Positions 1 through 9,136 of a stretch of DNA of 64,000 nucleotides are shown one piece after another. The position numbers and the translations under genes were made by a program. Numbering within the stretch: position 1 is the stretch's first letter; each line of letters starts with the position of its first letter. This stretch comes from Dendrocalamus latiflorus. Taxonomy: Eukaryota; Streptophyta; Magnoliopsida; Poales; Poaceae. The notes under the pieces were generated by a model, which saw only the letters and a list, made by a program, of their open reading frames with translations, did not search any database and was not told the DNA's origin. The stretch covers positions 4,671,783 through 4,735,782 of the forward strand of contig CM029638.1 of assembly GCA_017311315.1 (NCBI GenBank), given 5' to 3'.

Positions 1-81
1 TCATTGCTGATAAATCCCAGTCCAATTCTGCTTATATTTGTATCATGGCTTGTATTTTTACCCCTCATTTCTGCCCTTCAG

Positions 82-2445
82 ATATTGGCCTTCCGTCTGG
101 AAAGTCACTTTTCCAACTCCAAGCTGAACGGATTTTGTGTATTCAAAAGCTGGCTGCTCAATCCACTGATAGTAGTGTCTTTTAACCACAAATTTCTTAG
201 ATTATTTATTTGTTCTTTGCTTCACATCCTTACCCTCGAATTGAAAATAAATTGCAGCTCCGGGTAACACTGTACCAATCCACTGGTATATAATGACCAG
301 CCCCTTTACTGATGATGTCACTCGCAAATTCTTTGAAAGCCGTAAATATTTTGGCTTAGAGGCTGACCAAGTAAGAGCAAGTACATAATTCTTTGTTTGT
401 GTTAAATATTGCATGGAATTTCAAGAAAATGCGCAAGACTTCCAATCCACTAGTAAGATTTATCTTTAATAGTTAAGCTTGAATGGTTGAACCTTTTCAT
501 GGCAGGTGACTTTTTTCCAACAAGGCACCCTTCCATGTGTTTCTTCTGATGGCAGATTTATTATGGAGACACCATACAAGGTACCATCTTCTCTTGCTTT
601 TCTACTTTTCATATGACCTTTATGGCCAGGAGGCAGAGTTTTGGTTTATTGCAACTTGATTTCTGAGTTTGACTCGTGATGTGAGATCTCAGAATTTAAA
701 TGCAATTGTTACGCCTATAAAGTTTTTTTGATGCCGCGTATCTTCCAATGCTTAAGTGATGGTATTCTTTTTTTACATGCTCTGTTGAAAACCAGGTAGC
801 AAAGGCTCCTGATGGCAATGGTGGAGTTTACGCTGGTAATACCCCGTGAAAATGTTACAGTAGTTGTATCTCTTGTGGTAGTATTACATAATCGTTTCTG
901 ATGCTTATTTTTCACTACTATAACATCTCACAGCTCTGAAGTCTAAAAAGTTGCTGGAAGATATGTCTGCACGCGGTGTAAAATATGTAGATTGCTATGG
1001 AGTTGATAATGCTTTGGTGAGGACTGAGAACATCCATTTTGAGATATTTTCTTTGTTTTCCTCCTCATTCGCTAATTGATGTCTTGTATGCAGGTCCGTG
1101 TCGCAGATCCAACGTTCCTAGGGTACTTCATAGACAAAGTTGTATCTTCTGCAGCAAAGGTGGTTAGGAAGGTAGAGTCAAATATTTCTCGTGATTCATC
1201 AGTTCGTGGGTTACCATTTACCCAAACTACGCACCTTGTTCATAATCAATTGTATGCGGAACAGGCTTATCCACAAGAGAATGTTGGAGTATTTGTTCAA
1301 CGAGGTCGTGGTGGACCTCTCTCTGTGGTCGAGTACAGTGAAATGGATGAGGCAATGACTACTGAAATTAATCAATCAACAGGACGCCTTCGTTATTGTT
1401 GGAGCAATGTATGTTTCTATCCTTCGCTTATTGTTCCCTCCCTCTTGAGTCATAACAACTGCATATTCTTTTCTCTCTTTGTAGGTGTGCTTGCATATGT
1501 TCACTTTGGACTTTCTGAATCAAGTAGCAAACAGTCTTGAAAAGGACAGTGTGTGAGTATTCTATTTGAATTCTGAAGCATTATGGGTCCATTATGTTTG
1601 CCTCCTTTCCAAATTTTGCAAGTTTTTATCTACACTAGATGATTACATTAGCTATATATTTGCTCAGTATATCTCTTTTTTCTGAGAGAGTGAGAGCTAC
1701 ATCTAAAACTACAAGCACAAGCTATTATTCCAGAGTTCCACTTTGTGATTTGATGATGATCCGTTAGGCATGCCATGAAAAGTAATTTTACCTGGCAAAA
1801 GTTACATCATACATTCTGTTCTATCGTTATACCTCACATCAGAACACTTTGTGGCCAGTTATCATCTTGCTGAGAAGAAGATTCCTTCTATCCATGGGTA
1901 CACAATGGGCCTGAAGCTTGAACAATTTATATTCGATGCATTCACTTACTCCCCCTCCACTGCACTTTTTGAGGTTCGACTTCTTGGTCACCTACATTTT
2001 AATTACATTTGAAGTTTTTCCTACTTTTTGTTTTTTAAGCTGGAAATACTTAGGGTGCATCTCTGAAAATTCAGGTCTTGCGGGAAGAGGAATTTGCGCC
2101 AGTAAAGAATGCGAACGGCGCAACTTATGACACCCCTGATAGTGCAAAACTAATGTTGCTTCGTCTCCATAGCAGATGGGTGGTTGCTGCTGGTGGCTTC
2201 TTGACCCATTCTGTGCCCTTGTATATGACAGGTAATTTTCTGCTGCTGCTTATATCCAGAAACTTATCGAGAAGAAATCATAATGAAACATTTCCAGACA
2301 AAATTCAATCCCTTGACCATTTTTCTCATGATTGCTATTACTTGTAGGCGTCGAAGTTTCCCCGCTTTCCTCTTATACTGGAGAAAACTTGGAAGCGATC
2401 TGCCGTGGACGGACATTCCACGCCCCAAGTGAGATTTCGTTCTAG
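82..2445 (+). CDS. UAP1: UDP-N-acetylglucosamine pyrophosphorylase, 3' part (11 exons)
   Basis: The enzyme makes UDP-GlcNAc from UTP and GlcNAc-1-phosphate in the cytosol, supplying N-glycan, GPI-anchor and O-GlcNAc synthesis. The N-terminal exons, with the nucleotide-binding glycine motif, lie left of the window. Exons that splice in frame: 82-174, 258-370, 506-580, 796-835, 934-1016, 1094-1171, 1265-1408, 1485-1552, 1859-1973, 2075-2231 and 2348-2445 (stop TAG 2443-2445), about 353 residues. Recognisable stretches include SGKSLFQLQAERIL, PIHWYIMTSPFTDD, QQGTLPC, GNGGVYAAL, GRGGPLSVVEYSEMD, EKKIPSIHGYT and the C-terminus GRTFHAPSEISF, all typical of eukaryotic UAP. No frameshift or stop was seen. 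Rice has a UAP1 gene (SPL29) on chromosome 8. The identification is secure; the symbol is by homology. Confidence 0.95.
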
Positions 2446-3065
2446 GTGCAGTGGTTTATGACAGCAAACAGCTCTATTCCTGCAAATGGATGGAACAGCT
2501 GTGCACAAGGATTGCAGGATCTTGAGTTCCCTTTAGGCATGAGATCAATGGATGCCGTACAGTTGTTGAGCTCTTAAGCTATTGCATTAGAGTTTCATAT
2601 ATTGGCCAGGTTGTTGTATGTCCTGTGAGTATTGTAATGTAGCGCCCAAATTCTGAAGCCGTGTTGCCTCTTTCCCCCATATGTTTGGCAATGCTATTTT
2701 TAGTTCTTTGGTGTTGCTCCTCTCTAGATTATCACAAGTTTTTTTTTGTCAACTCCATGTCAAAACGACAAATCTTTGGAATGAGCGCATGCATATGCAT
2801 TTCTTGCACAGAACCAGCGAGTTAGCATGGTGAGGTTGTGGAGAAGTTTGATCAGAACACAGTGATGGCGTTCAATTTCAACACTGCAGAGGAGGACAAC
2901 TGCAGAAGCGGAGACAAGGGACACGACTCTTGCAGAAAGACGAGGAAATGAAAACATTGCTGGTAAATCCGGCGGGTCGCCAGCTTATTCGCCGTTGCCG
3001 TGCAGTCATTAGAATCGATGCTAGCTTTTAGTGTGTGCTATATAAATGATGTGGAAGTCTTCTAG
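2446..3065. other. UAP1 3' UTR and flank, no gene seen
   Basis: The first ~280 bases after the UAP1 stop are AT-rich with T-runs and probably hold the 3' UTR and poly(A) region. An antisense ORF around 2760-2957 has no recognisable protein features. Nothing else is supported here. Confidence 0.5.
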
Positions 3066-3068
3066 TTA

Positions 3069-3397
3069 GGGCAAGTACAATAGAAGAGGTGGCTGCCACC
3101 TCTAGGACTAGCCACATAAGCAAAAAGACTACATGTGGCTCATGTGGAGGTAGCTAATACAATGAGTAGGTTACCTCTACTAAAGCACTCAAACATTTAA
3201 TACTTACATAAATATATCAGGGGTCACCTCTTGCATGAGGGGTAGTTTATCTCTCTCTCCTCGTATAATGTGCTAGAGGTCACCTCTTGCATGAGGGGCA
3301 GGTTGCTTCTCTCTCTTCTTTTCTCTCTCTTCCACTTAGGATTGTGCTGATGTGGATTTCACTAGAGGCAACCTAGTCAGAACCATTGGAGATGCCC
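3069..3397. mobile_element. Tourist/PIF-Harbinger-type MITE, 329 bp
   Basis: The left end GGGCAAGTACAATAG and the right end, whose complement reads GGGCATCTCCAATGG, form imperfect terminal inverted repeats. The element is flanked by TTA at 3066-3068 and 3398-3400, the 3-bp target of PIF/Harbinger elements. Inside, GTCACCTCTTGCATGAGGGG occurs twice (about 3223 and 3279), each followed by a CT-rich stretch. It has no coding capacity. Confidence 0.75.
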
Positions 3398-3399
3398 TT

Positions 3400-3480
3400 A
3401 GAAACCCCGTCTTAAAAAGACGCACCGTTTGAAAGCTAGTTATCACAGCAAAAGCCAAAAGCAACAAGCCCAAAAAGAAC
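3400..3480. repeat. Fragment of the window's commonest MITE family (family A)
   Basis: The stretch CCCCGTCTTAAAAAGACGC followed by an AGCAAAAGCCAAAAGC-like tail matches one end of the family described at 27638, 36668 and elsewhere. Only one end remains, next to the 3069-3397 MITE. Confidence 0.45.
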
Positions 3481-3586
3481 CCAGCTACACTCGCTAGAGG
3501 AAAGTAAAACTTGGGATAGCCGATTTTACATTCGTGTAAGGTATGGTAAAATTAGGGACTTCCTTAATTTTACACATGCCCATAGT

Positions 3587-4735
3587 GCCGGGGCGGAATC
3601 CGTCATAAGAGGACCCCGCTTGCGCGGTGGGCACCCCACGTAGGACGTGCAGGAGGACATAGGGTATGCTCAGGTGAGTCCATGGTCGAACTAGAGGGGT
3701 AACCAACTGTTTGGATGGCTGACAGGGTTTGGTGACTTAGGACACGACGCATGCCAAGGTGGAATCCGTCGCTACCCCGTACGGGACGTGTAGGAGAGGG
3801 AGGGCATCGGGCACGCTCAGGTCCATCCATGGCCGAATGTGGCAAGGAGCGCCGGGTATGCTCGAGGCTACCCAAGGTCAATCGTTAGGGGGTAACCAGC
3901 TATGCGGGCGGCCAATGGGGGTCTGGAGACCCTCTATGCAGTGCATGCCATCGCAAGGGGACCTAGCTCGTGCAACGGGCACCCCTCATTGGACGTGCAG
4001 GAGGGCGAAACCCATCACCAGGTGACCCAGCTTGTGCGACGGGCACACTACGGCGACTTCATGCCCAAACATGACAGGGCAATAAGCTACTTGGGCGACC
4101 GACAGGGGTCCGGCAACCCTTGCATGTGGTCCACTGACCACTGCCAGGGCGGAATCAATTGCCTGGCGAGCAGGCTCACGCGAATGAGGCTTCCCTATCC
4201 CCTTTTCCCTATCCCCTTCCCTATCCCCTCAATCCAAACCACTCATATCTCATCCAATGGCTAGACTTTTTTATATATTTTCACCATTTGCCCATCCATC
4301 ATAAATAATACAAAAATACAGAAAAAACAAAATTTATTTTTTTATTATAATTTATTTTACAGAAATTATAATTTTATTTTTTTCTGTAAAAAAATTATAA
4401 TAAAAAATAAATTTTACTTTTTTCTGTATTTTTGTATTATTTATAATGGATGGGAAAATGGTGAAAATATAAAAAAAACCTAGCCATTGGATGAGATGTG
4501 AGTGGTTTGGATTAAGGGAATAGGGAAGGGGATAGGGAAAAGGGATAGGGAAGCCTCATTCGGCTCACGCGACAGGCACCCCGTACGGGACGTGCATAAG
4601 GGCGATGATAGCATGATGCTAACGCAACGTTGCTTCAAAGAACGATAGCGATATGCCAGGGGGAACCGCTGCACCAAACGCACGACAGTTGGGGGAAAAT
4701 GCGGATCTAAATAGAACTCTGCAAGAGTGGATTCC
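3587..4735. repeat. Degenerate tandem repeat, ~195-bp unit, split by a MITE
   Basis: Four diverged units start with GCC(a/g)GGGCGGAATCCGTC-like sequence near 3587, 3753, 3947 and 4143 (spacing 166, 194, 196). Most then carry a GGGCACCCC block and GGACGTGCAGGAGGG. The fourth unit is interrupted by the element at 4182-4561 and resumes at about 4571 with CCCCGTACGGGACGTGCA. The ORFs here are short, overlap on both strands and resemble nothing known, so I read this as noncoding repeat DNA, perhaps the remains of a larger transposon. Confidence 0.55.
4182..4561. mobile_element. Mutator-like foldback MITE, 380 bp
   Basis: It is almost fully palindromic. The left arm starts GAATGAGGCTTCCCTATCCC and the right arm ends with its complement. 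Exact 9-bp target duplications GGCTCACGC lie at 4173-4181 and 4562-4570. A 9-bp duplication is the hallmark of Mutator-like elements. It shares end sequence and an AT-rich core (CATCATAAATAAT, ACAGAAAA) with the element at 62660-63030, so the two form one family. It has no coding capacity. Confidence 0.85.
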
Positions 4736-4874
4736 ATAAGACATGTTCAGACGATGATAAGACTTCATTTTGATGGAAAAACAATCTCCAAATCAAAGGT
4801 CAAAAAACCAGCCTAGCAGGACTTTAAGCAAAGAAACCTGTCTATTAGCTACTCATGAATCGAAGTCTTTAAGC

Positions 4875-6914
4875 TCAGGCTGCAACGAAGGCCTTCTTCC
4901 CGCCACCGCCAGCGGATCCAGCTGGAATGACTTTCAGGACGTTGAACCTCACAGTTTTTGACAGGGGCCTATTGAAAATATAGAATTGATACTTCAGCAA
5001 AGAATAAAATCATGCTTAGTAGTAATCATGGATCAAACTAAAAGACAATGGAGTATCATGACATAACAGTAGTTCCGTTAGTAATAAATGTCAGAAGGAT
5101 AATAGTGTTTATCTAATCAATGACAGACCAGGAAGGCTGGTTTTTACAAGTCAAATACCAAGTTATGAGAGTATTACCTGCACTGGCCAATGATGACATG
5201 GTCACCTTCCTTGACACGGAAGCATGGGGAAATGTGAGCTGGAATGTTGGAGTGCCTCTTCTCATACCTGCAAGGTGTTCAATTTGTCTTCTAAGTTAGA
5301 GATGCCACTGGGAAGAAGAAAAAAACAGGAGTTTAGAATGCCCCACTAGATTACTTGCCTCTGATATTTCTTGACAAAGTGGAGGTAGTTCCTGCGAACA
5401 ATGATGGTCCTGTTCATCTTGGCACTATGGCACGTTCCAGCAATAATTCTGCCTCTGATAGAAACCGTTCCAGTGAATGGGCACTTCTTGTCAATATAGG
5501 TCCCTGGAAGGGAATGGAAATTAATTAACTGTTCAACACTTACATGAAAGTGTACATCTCATTTATGCATCATTCAGGTACATCACAGTGCCTGTCAATA
5601 ATTCAACATACTAGCAACAGCATATCAAAAACACCTAGAAGTCAACTTCATGGCCCAATAAAATTTCCACATTACCGAAAGAAATTTGGCTGTGGGGCTG
5701 CCAATTTAAAATCGACACACTACAATTCTTTCAGTAACAATAGTTTAGCCTTAAGAAAATACAATTCTTTCGGTAACAACACGCAACTGTTTAGACAGGA
5801 ATAATGGTACAGAGGCTCAATCTTGGGCATCCATCCACTATCAAGACTAACAATACCCACCTAGGATTCAGAAGACAGAGCTAGAAAAGAAGCAGTTGTA
5901 CCTTCAATTGCTTCCCTGGGGGTCTTGAAGCCAAGGCCAATGCTCTTCCAGAAGCGGTTGCCCCCCTTGCCTGGCCTTTTACCCTTGCCAGATTTCTTTG
6001 TGCTAAAATTAAGAAGAAAAGCTTTGTTAGGATATGTACGTTGCTCATAGAGAACAGAAAGCACGATAGGGGAAGCAAAGCCCTCACCTGAGGAAAACCT
6101 TTGGCTGCTTGAGGAAAGCCTTCTCAGTCTGCACATTGGAACAGATGTAAAACATCAAAACTACGCAACAACTAGCTAGAATCTACTTGCATCAACTATA
6201 CGCAATAATAATGGAAAACGAGCAAGCAAATCTGGACCTATTTCAGTAATTGCTAAGTGCCACATGAACCATACAATAATCAAACTGTTATCAACGCATT
6301 GCTGCATCATGAATTTAAGCGCAGATCTATCCACCATGTGCATGCCACGCTAAAGAGTTGAAATGTTGATCGCAAACATATTTGCGGTAATCAAAATACC
6401 ATACACAACACTTCAACTCACTCCATCGCTGGTCAAGATATACTACAGTAATCAAATCCCATCAATAACTACACGGAGATAGCACAGTGTTAACGCATGT
6501 TGCAACTATACAAAACTCTCTCACAATAACTACACGGTGATAGCACAATGGTAACACATGTTGCAACTATACAAAACTATCTCAACATCTAGTTCGCAAC
6601 AAACCACAAATCCTGGCCAAGTTCTTGCGACCGCAAACTACCCATCCACAAGGAGCAAGAGACCCGATCAAGGGGAGCGCATCACTACATACTATCAGTT
6701 GAGATGTGTGAGGCTACCAACATCGCCACACTGCCATTCCGCGCCAAACCGCACAAACTAACTGACGAGAAAGCAACAGATACGCAAGCTCATCAACGGA
6801 AAGATCGAGTTTCACATGGCGACACGCGCGTTACAAGACATCCAAGAACTGGCCCTAGCAAGTGATGGCAGATCTCTACGGGCAGAGCGGGAGGAGCCTT
6901 ACCTGCTCCGCCAT
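4875..6914 (-). CDS. RPS11: 40S ribosomal protein S11 (uS17), 6 exons
   Basis: This is a structural protein of the cytosolic small ribosomal subunit. Exons in coding order: 6914-6903, 6128-6088, 6002-5902, 5503-5359, 5267-5178 and 4968-4875, giving about 160 residues, the usual plant length. The start ATG at 6914 encodes only MAEQ before intron 1, as is common in plant RP genes. Key stretches are TEKAFLKQPKVFLS, GKRPGKGGNRFWKSIGLGFK, CPFTGTVSIRGRI, MNRTIIVRRNYLHFVKKY and VKEGDHVIIGQCRPLSKTVRF. Intron 4 has a GC donor: exon 4 ends CAGAG at 5359, followed by GCAAGT, and only this choice gives the conserved KYQRYEKRH reading. The ORF is intact. The promoter side carries a telo-box and TGGGCC/T motifs (separate entry). 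Confidence 0.95.
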
Positions 6915-7024
6915 GGCTGCGCGGTGGGCGTCGAGCGGCCAGGGGGCGCCCGCGGCGGCGCTCGGGAGATCCGGAGAGGGGGAAGCGGAGCAGAGACTTG
7001 AGATGAGAGGAGGTGGCGGCGCGG

Positions 7025-7210
7025 CGCAAACCCTAGGGAGCAACAACTCTTATAATGCAGCGACGCTGGTACGAAACATGCAGAATCACCGCTGCATTTT
7101 TGGGCTCTGTGTCCTTACGAAGCTTAGATTTTGCGTGAATACCCCTACAGGCTGTACTAGAATTCAAAGATCGCAAGGAATCCCAGCCCATGAGGCCCAT
7201 TTCCTTTCGG
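7025..7210 (-). promoter_or_regulatory. RPS11 promoter: telo-box and site II motifs
   Basis: On the minus strand upstream of the RPS11 ATG, AAACCCTAG-type sequence (about 7028-7037, read as CCTAGGGTTTGCG) is a telo-box. TGGGCC and TGGGCT motifs lie at about 7180-7205. This pair is the known signature of plant ribosomal-protein promoters active in dividing cells. The motifs are seen; the function is inferred from that class of promoter. Confidence 0.6.
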
Positions 7211-7231
7211 CCGGCCCAACTGTTCCAGACC

Positions 7232-7440
7232 CATTTAAGGGTCTATTCTTTTTTATGGCTTTTAATTTCAGCTTTTAATTTTTCTACCTAACTGGTTTTT
7301 AAATAAAGTGTTTTTAAGATAATATATTAATTAATTATAGTACATACTGTACCGACTTTATTTATATCGACAAAAATCATATATAAATTTCAGTTACTCT
7401 ATAATCTCTTATATAAATAGTAAAAAAAACAGCTTAAAGT
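7232..7440. repeat. Family A MITE copy
   Basis: It contains the family core GTACATACTGTACCGACTT followed by TATTTATATCG and the CAGTTACTCT segment. It lies directly upstream of RPS11 and next to the Pack-MULE-like element at 7485. It is noncoding. Confidence 0.6.
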
Positions 7441-7484
7441 CGTAAATCACCGCCACAACGCCCACCTCCTCCTCTCGCACCGGC

Positions 7485-8499
7485 GAGAAAATTGATCATT
7501 TGCCACTTTGAAGAGTGGGTTTCGCAAAATTGCCACTTTCAAAATTGGCTTCGCAAAAATACCATACAGTACATTTACCTCTTGATTACCATTCATTTGA
7601 GCCATTTAACTCATTTAATATTTTTTCCCTAATTTCAGGGACTGGAAAAGACTTTTCTACCCTTACTAAATTGGCATAATGCTTTCACACCACAATGACA
7701 GGATCCTTCTACTCATAAACAACATAAGAGCACTCTTTTACTATTTGGTCTGAATTTCTATCGCAAGGTTGAATCTTTATTCCCGATCTCTTATTTCACC
7801 TTTCAACATCTCCATGTCAGTTACGTCATGATAGTACTAAGCAAAACCATCCGATCAGATACATAACGGAACAATCCCCATTGAACACGATCCAAGAATT
7901 AATCCCTGGGAAACAGAAAAGAAGTTTTTTTCACCCCCGATCAACAGCATACCAATCGCAGATCACATCATCACAGTAGCAATCGTCAACCAACTCTCCG
8001 CTCACTAACGAACAAACAAGCAAAATCTTTCCCAGAACGAAACAAAAGATCCCAAACCGACCAACCAGGTAAAACAAAACCAGGGGAGAAAAAAAAACAC
8101 GGGAGAAAAGAACAAGAAACCACCTGCGTCGTGGACGTGGCTGCCCTTGGCCGCGCTGCCCCCGGCCTCGGCGCCCGCCACCGCCGGCGGCAGGCGGAAG
8201 CAGGACCCCCTAAGGCCGCGCGCGACGGCGGCCCAGCACCCGCACCGGCGCTCCGCCCGTTGCCGGGGAGGAGGCATCTTCTCCCTGTCCGTCCAGGTGG
8301 CGAGGTCAAAAACTGCTGCTTGCGGCTACCCTCCTATCCTTCCACACGACAGGTTCTTCGCTCTGCTTTTCTTTCCAATTATTAAATGCAAAACTTAGCA
8401 AGAGTAGAATAGTCTTTTTCAGCATTTTTGCGAAGTCAATTTTGAAAGAGGCAATTTTGCGAAGCCCACTCTTCAAAGTGGCAAATGATCAATTTTCTC
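7485..8499. mobile_element. Mutator-like element with captured gene fragment (Pack-MULE-like), 1015 bp
   Basis: The terminal inverted repeats begin GAGAAAATTGATCATTTGCC and extend at least 65 bp, including the CTTTGAAGAGTGGG segment and its complement near the right end. Exact 9-bp duplications CGCACCGGC flank it at 7476-7484 and 8500-8508. The inside is mostly AT-rich except 8125-8310, which is strongly GC-rich and reads as an exon start on the minus strand (separate entry). There is no transposase. The size, 9-bp duplication, long TIRs and GC-rich cargo fit a Pack-MULE. Confidence 0.8.
8126..8277 (-). pseudogene. Captured exon fragment, possibly a receptor-like cytoplasmic kinase N-terminus
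   Basis: On the minus strand an ATG at 8277 opens a reading frame of about 50 codons: MPPPRQRAERRCGCWAAVAR, then GLRGSCFRLPP, then AAKGSHVHDA. It ends at a GCAG|GTGGTT donor near 8126, followed by about 500 bases of T-rich, intron-like sequence. The CGCWAAVARGLRG...THVHDA pattern resembles the N-terminal region of class VII receptor-like cytoplasmic kinases (PIX7/PBL type) as I remember them. No kinase domain is present. The likely origin is a captured first exon plus part of an intron; the parent gene is not in the window. The family name is tentative. Confidence 0.45.
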
Positions 8500-8754
8500 C
8501 GCACCGGCAGCCCATCTCCACCCTCCATTTGATCACGCTGTTCGTAGTGTATTTATAGTCACCGGCCGGCCTGGGCGGCTCCTCCACCCTTCTCCTTCCG
8601 TCGCGGCGAGCTCCGGTGGTCAGTGGTGCGGTGAGGCGTCCTCTACCTACTTGATTTGAGCGGGGCAGAGTGGAGTGTAGTAGTGATCCGTCTGGAATTC
8701 GGTTGAATTTTTTACTTTGTTGCTGTTTCACTTTTCTCTGATTCGTCCTGTGCT

Positions 8755-9136
8755 GTTTCAGCAATCGAATCCGAATCTTTTTGTGAGATTCCATGCCATT
8801 TGATTTGTGCACATGACTTTGTTGCTGGAATTCGAGTTGATTGGTTGTCCTAGAGTTTTGTGAAGAAACCCGTAATGGTGTTTCACTTCTCCTGTGTAGT
8901 TGCTGTGAAATTCGATTGATTTTTGTTGTTGCTGCTGCTGCTGGCAATTTCTAACTTTGATTGGTTTCACTTTTCCCTAATCCGAATCTATTTGTGAGAT
9001 TCCATGCCGTTCGATTTATGTGCATGAGTTCGTTGCTGGAATTCGAATTGGTTGATGTGATTGTGTTAGAATTTTGTGAAGAAATCCGTAATGGTGTTTC
9101 ACTTCTCTTGTGTAGTTGCTGCGAAATGGCGAATCT
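8755..9136 (+). repeat. Tandem ~211-bp duplication in the CNOT9-like leader
   Basis: The block about 8755-8920 is repeated at about 8966-9136 (offset 211-216) with roughly 85-90% identity. Shared landmarks are TTGTGAGATTCCATGCC, GTTGCTGGAATTCGA, TTTTGTGAAGAAA and TAATGGTGTTTCACTTCTC. The second copy runs into the start codon (GCGAAATGGCG); the first has GTGAAATTCG at the same place and so lacks the ATG. Each copy has a TGTGTAG|TTGCTG site that could act as a splice acceptor of a leader intron. Confidence 0.7.

Noticed and set aside
3603..4264. Several 88-120-codon ORFs
   Set aside because: They fall in a degenerate tandem repeat, overlap on both strands and end inside a MITE; no protein family is recognisable.
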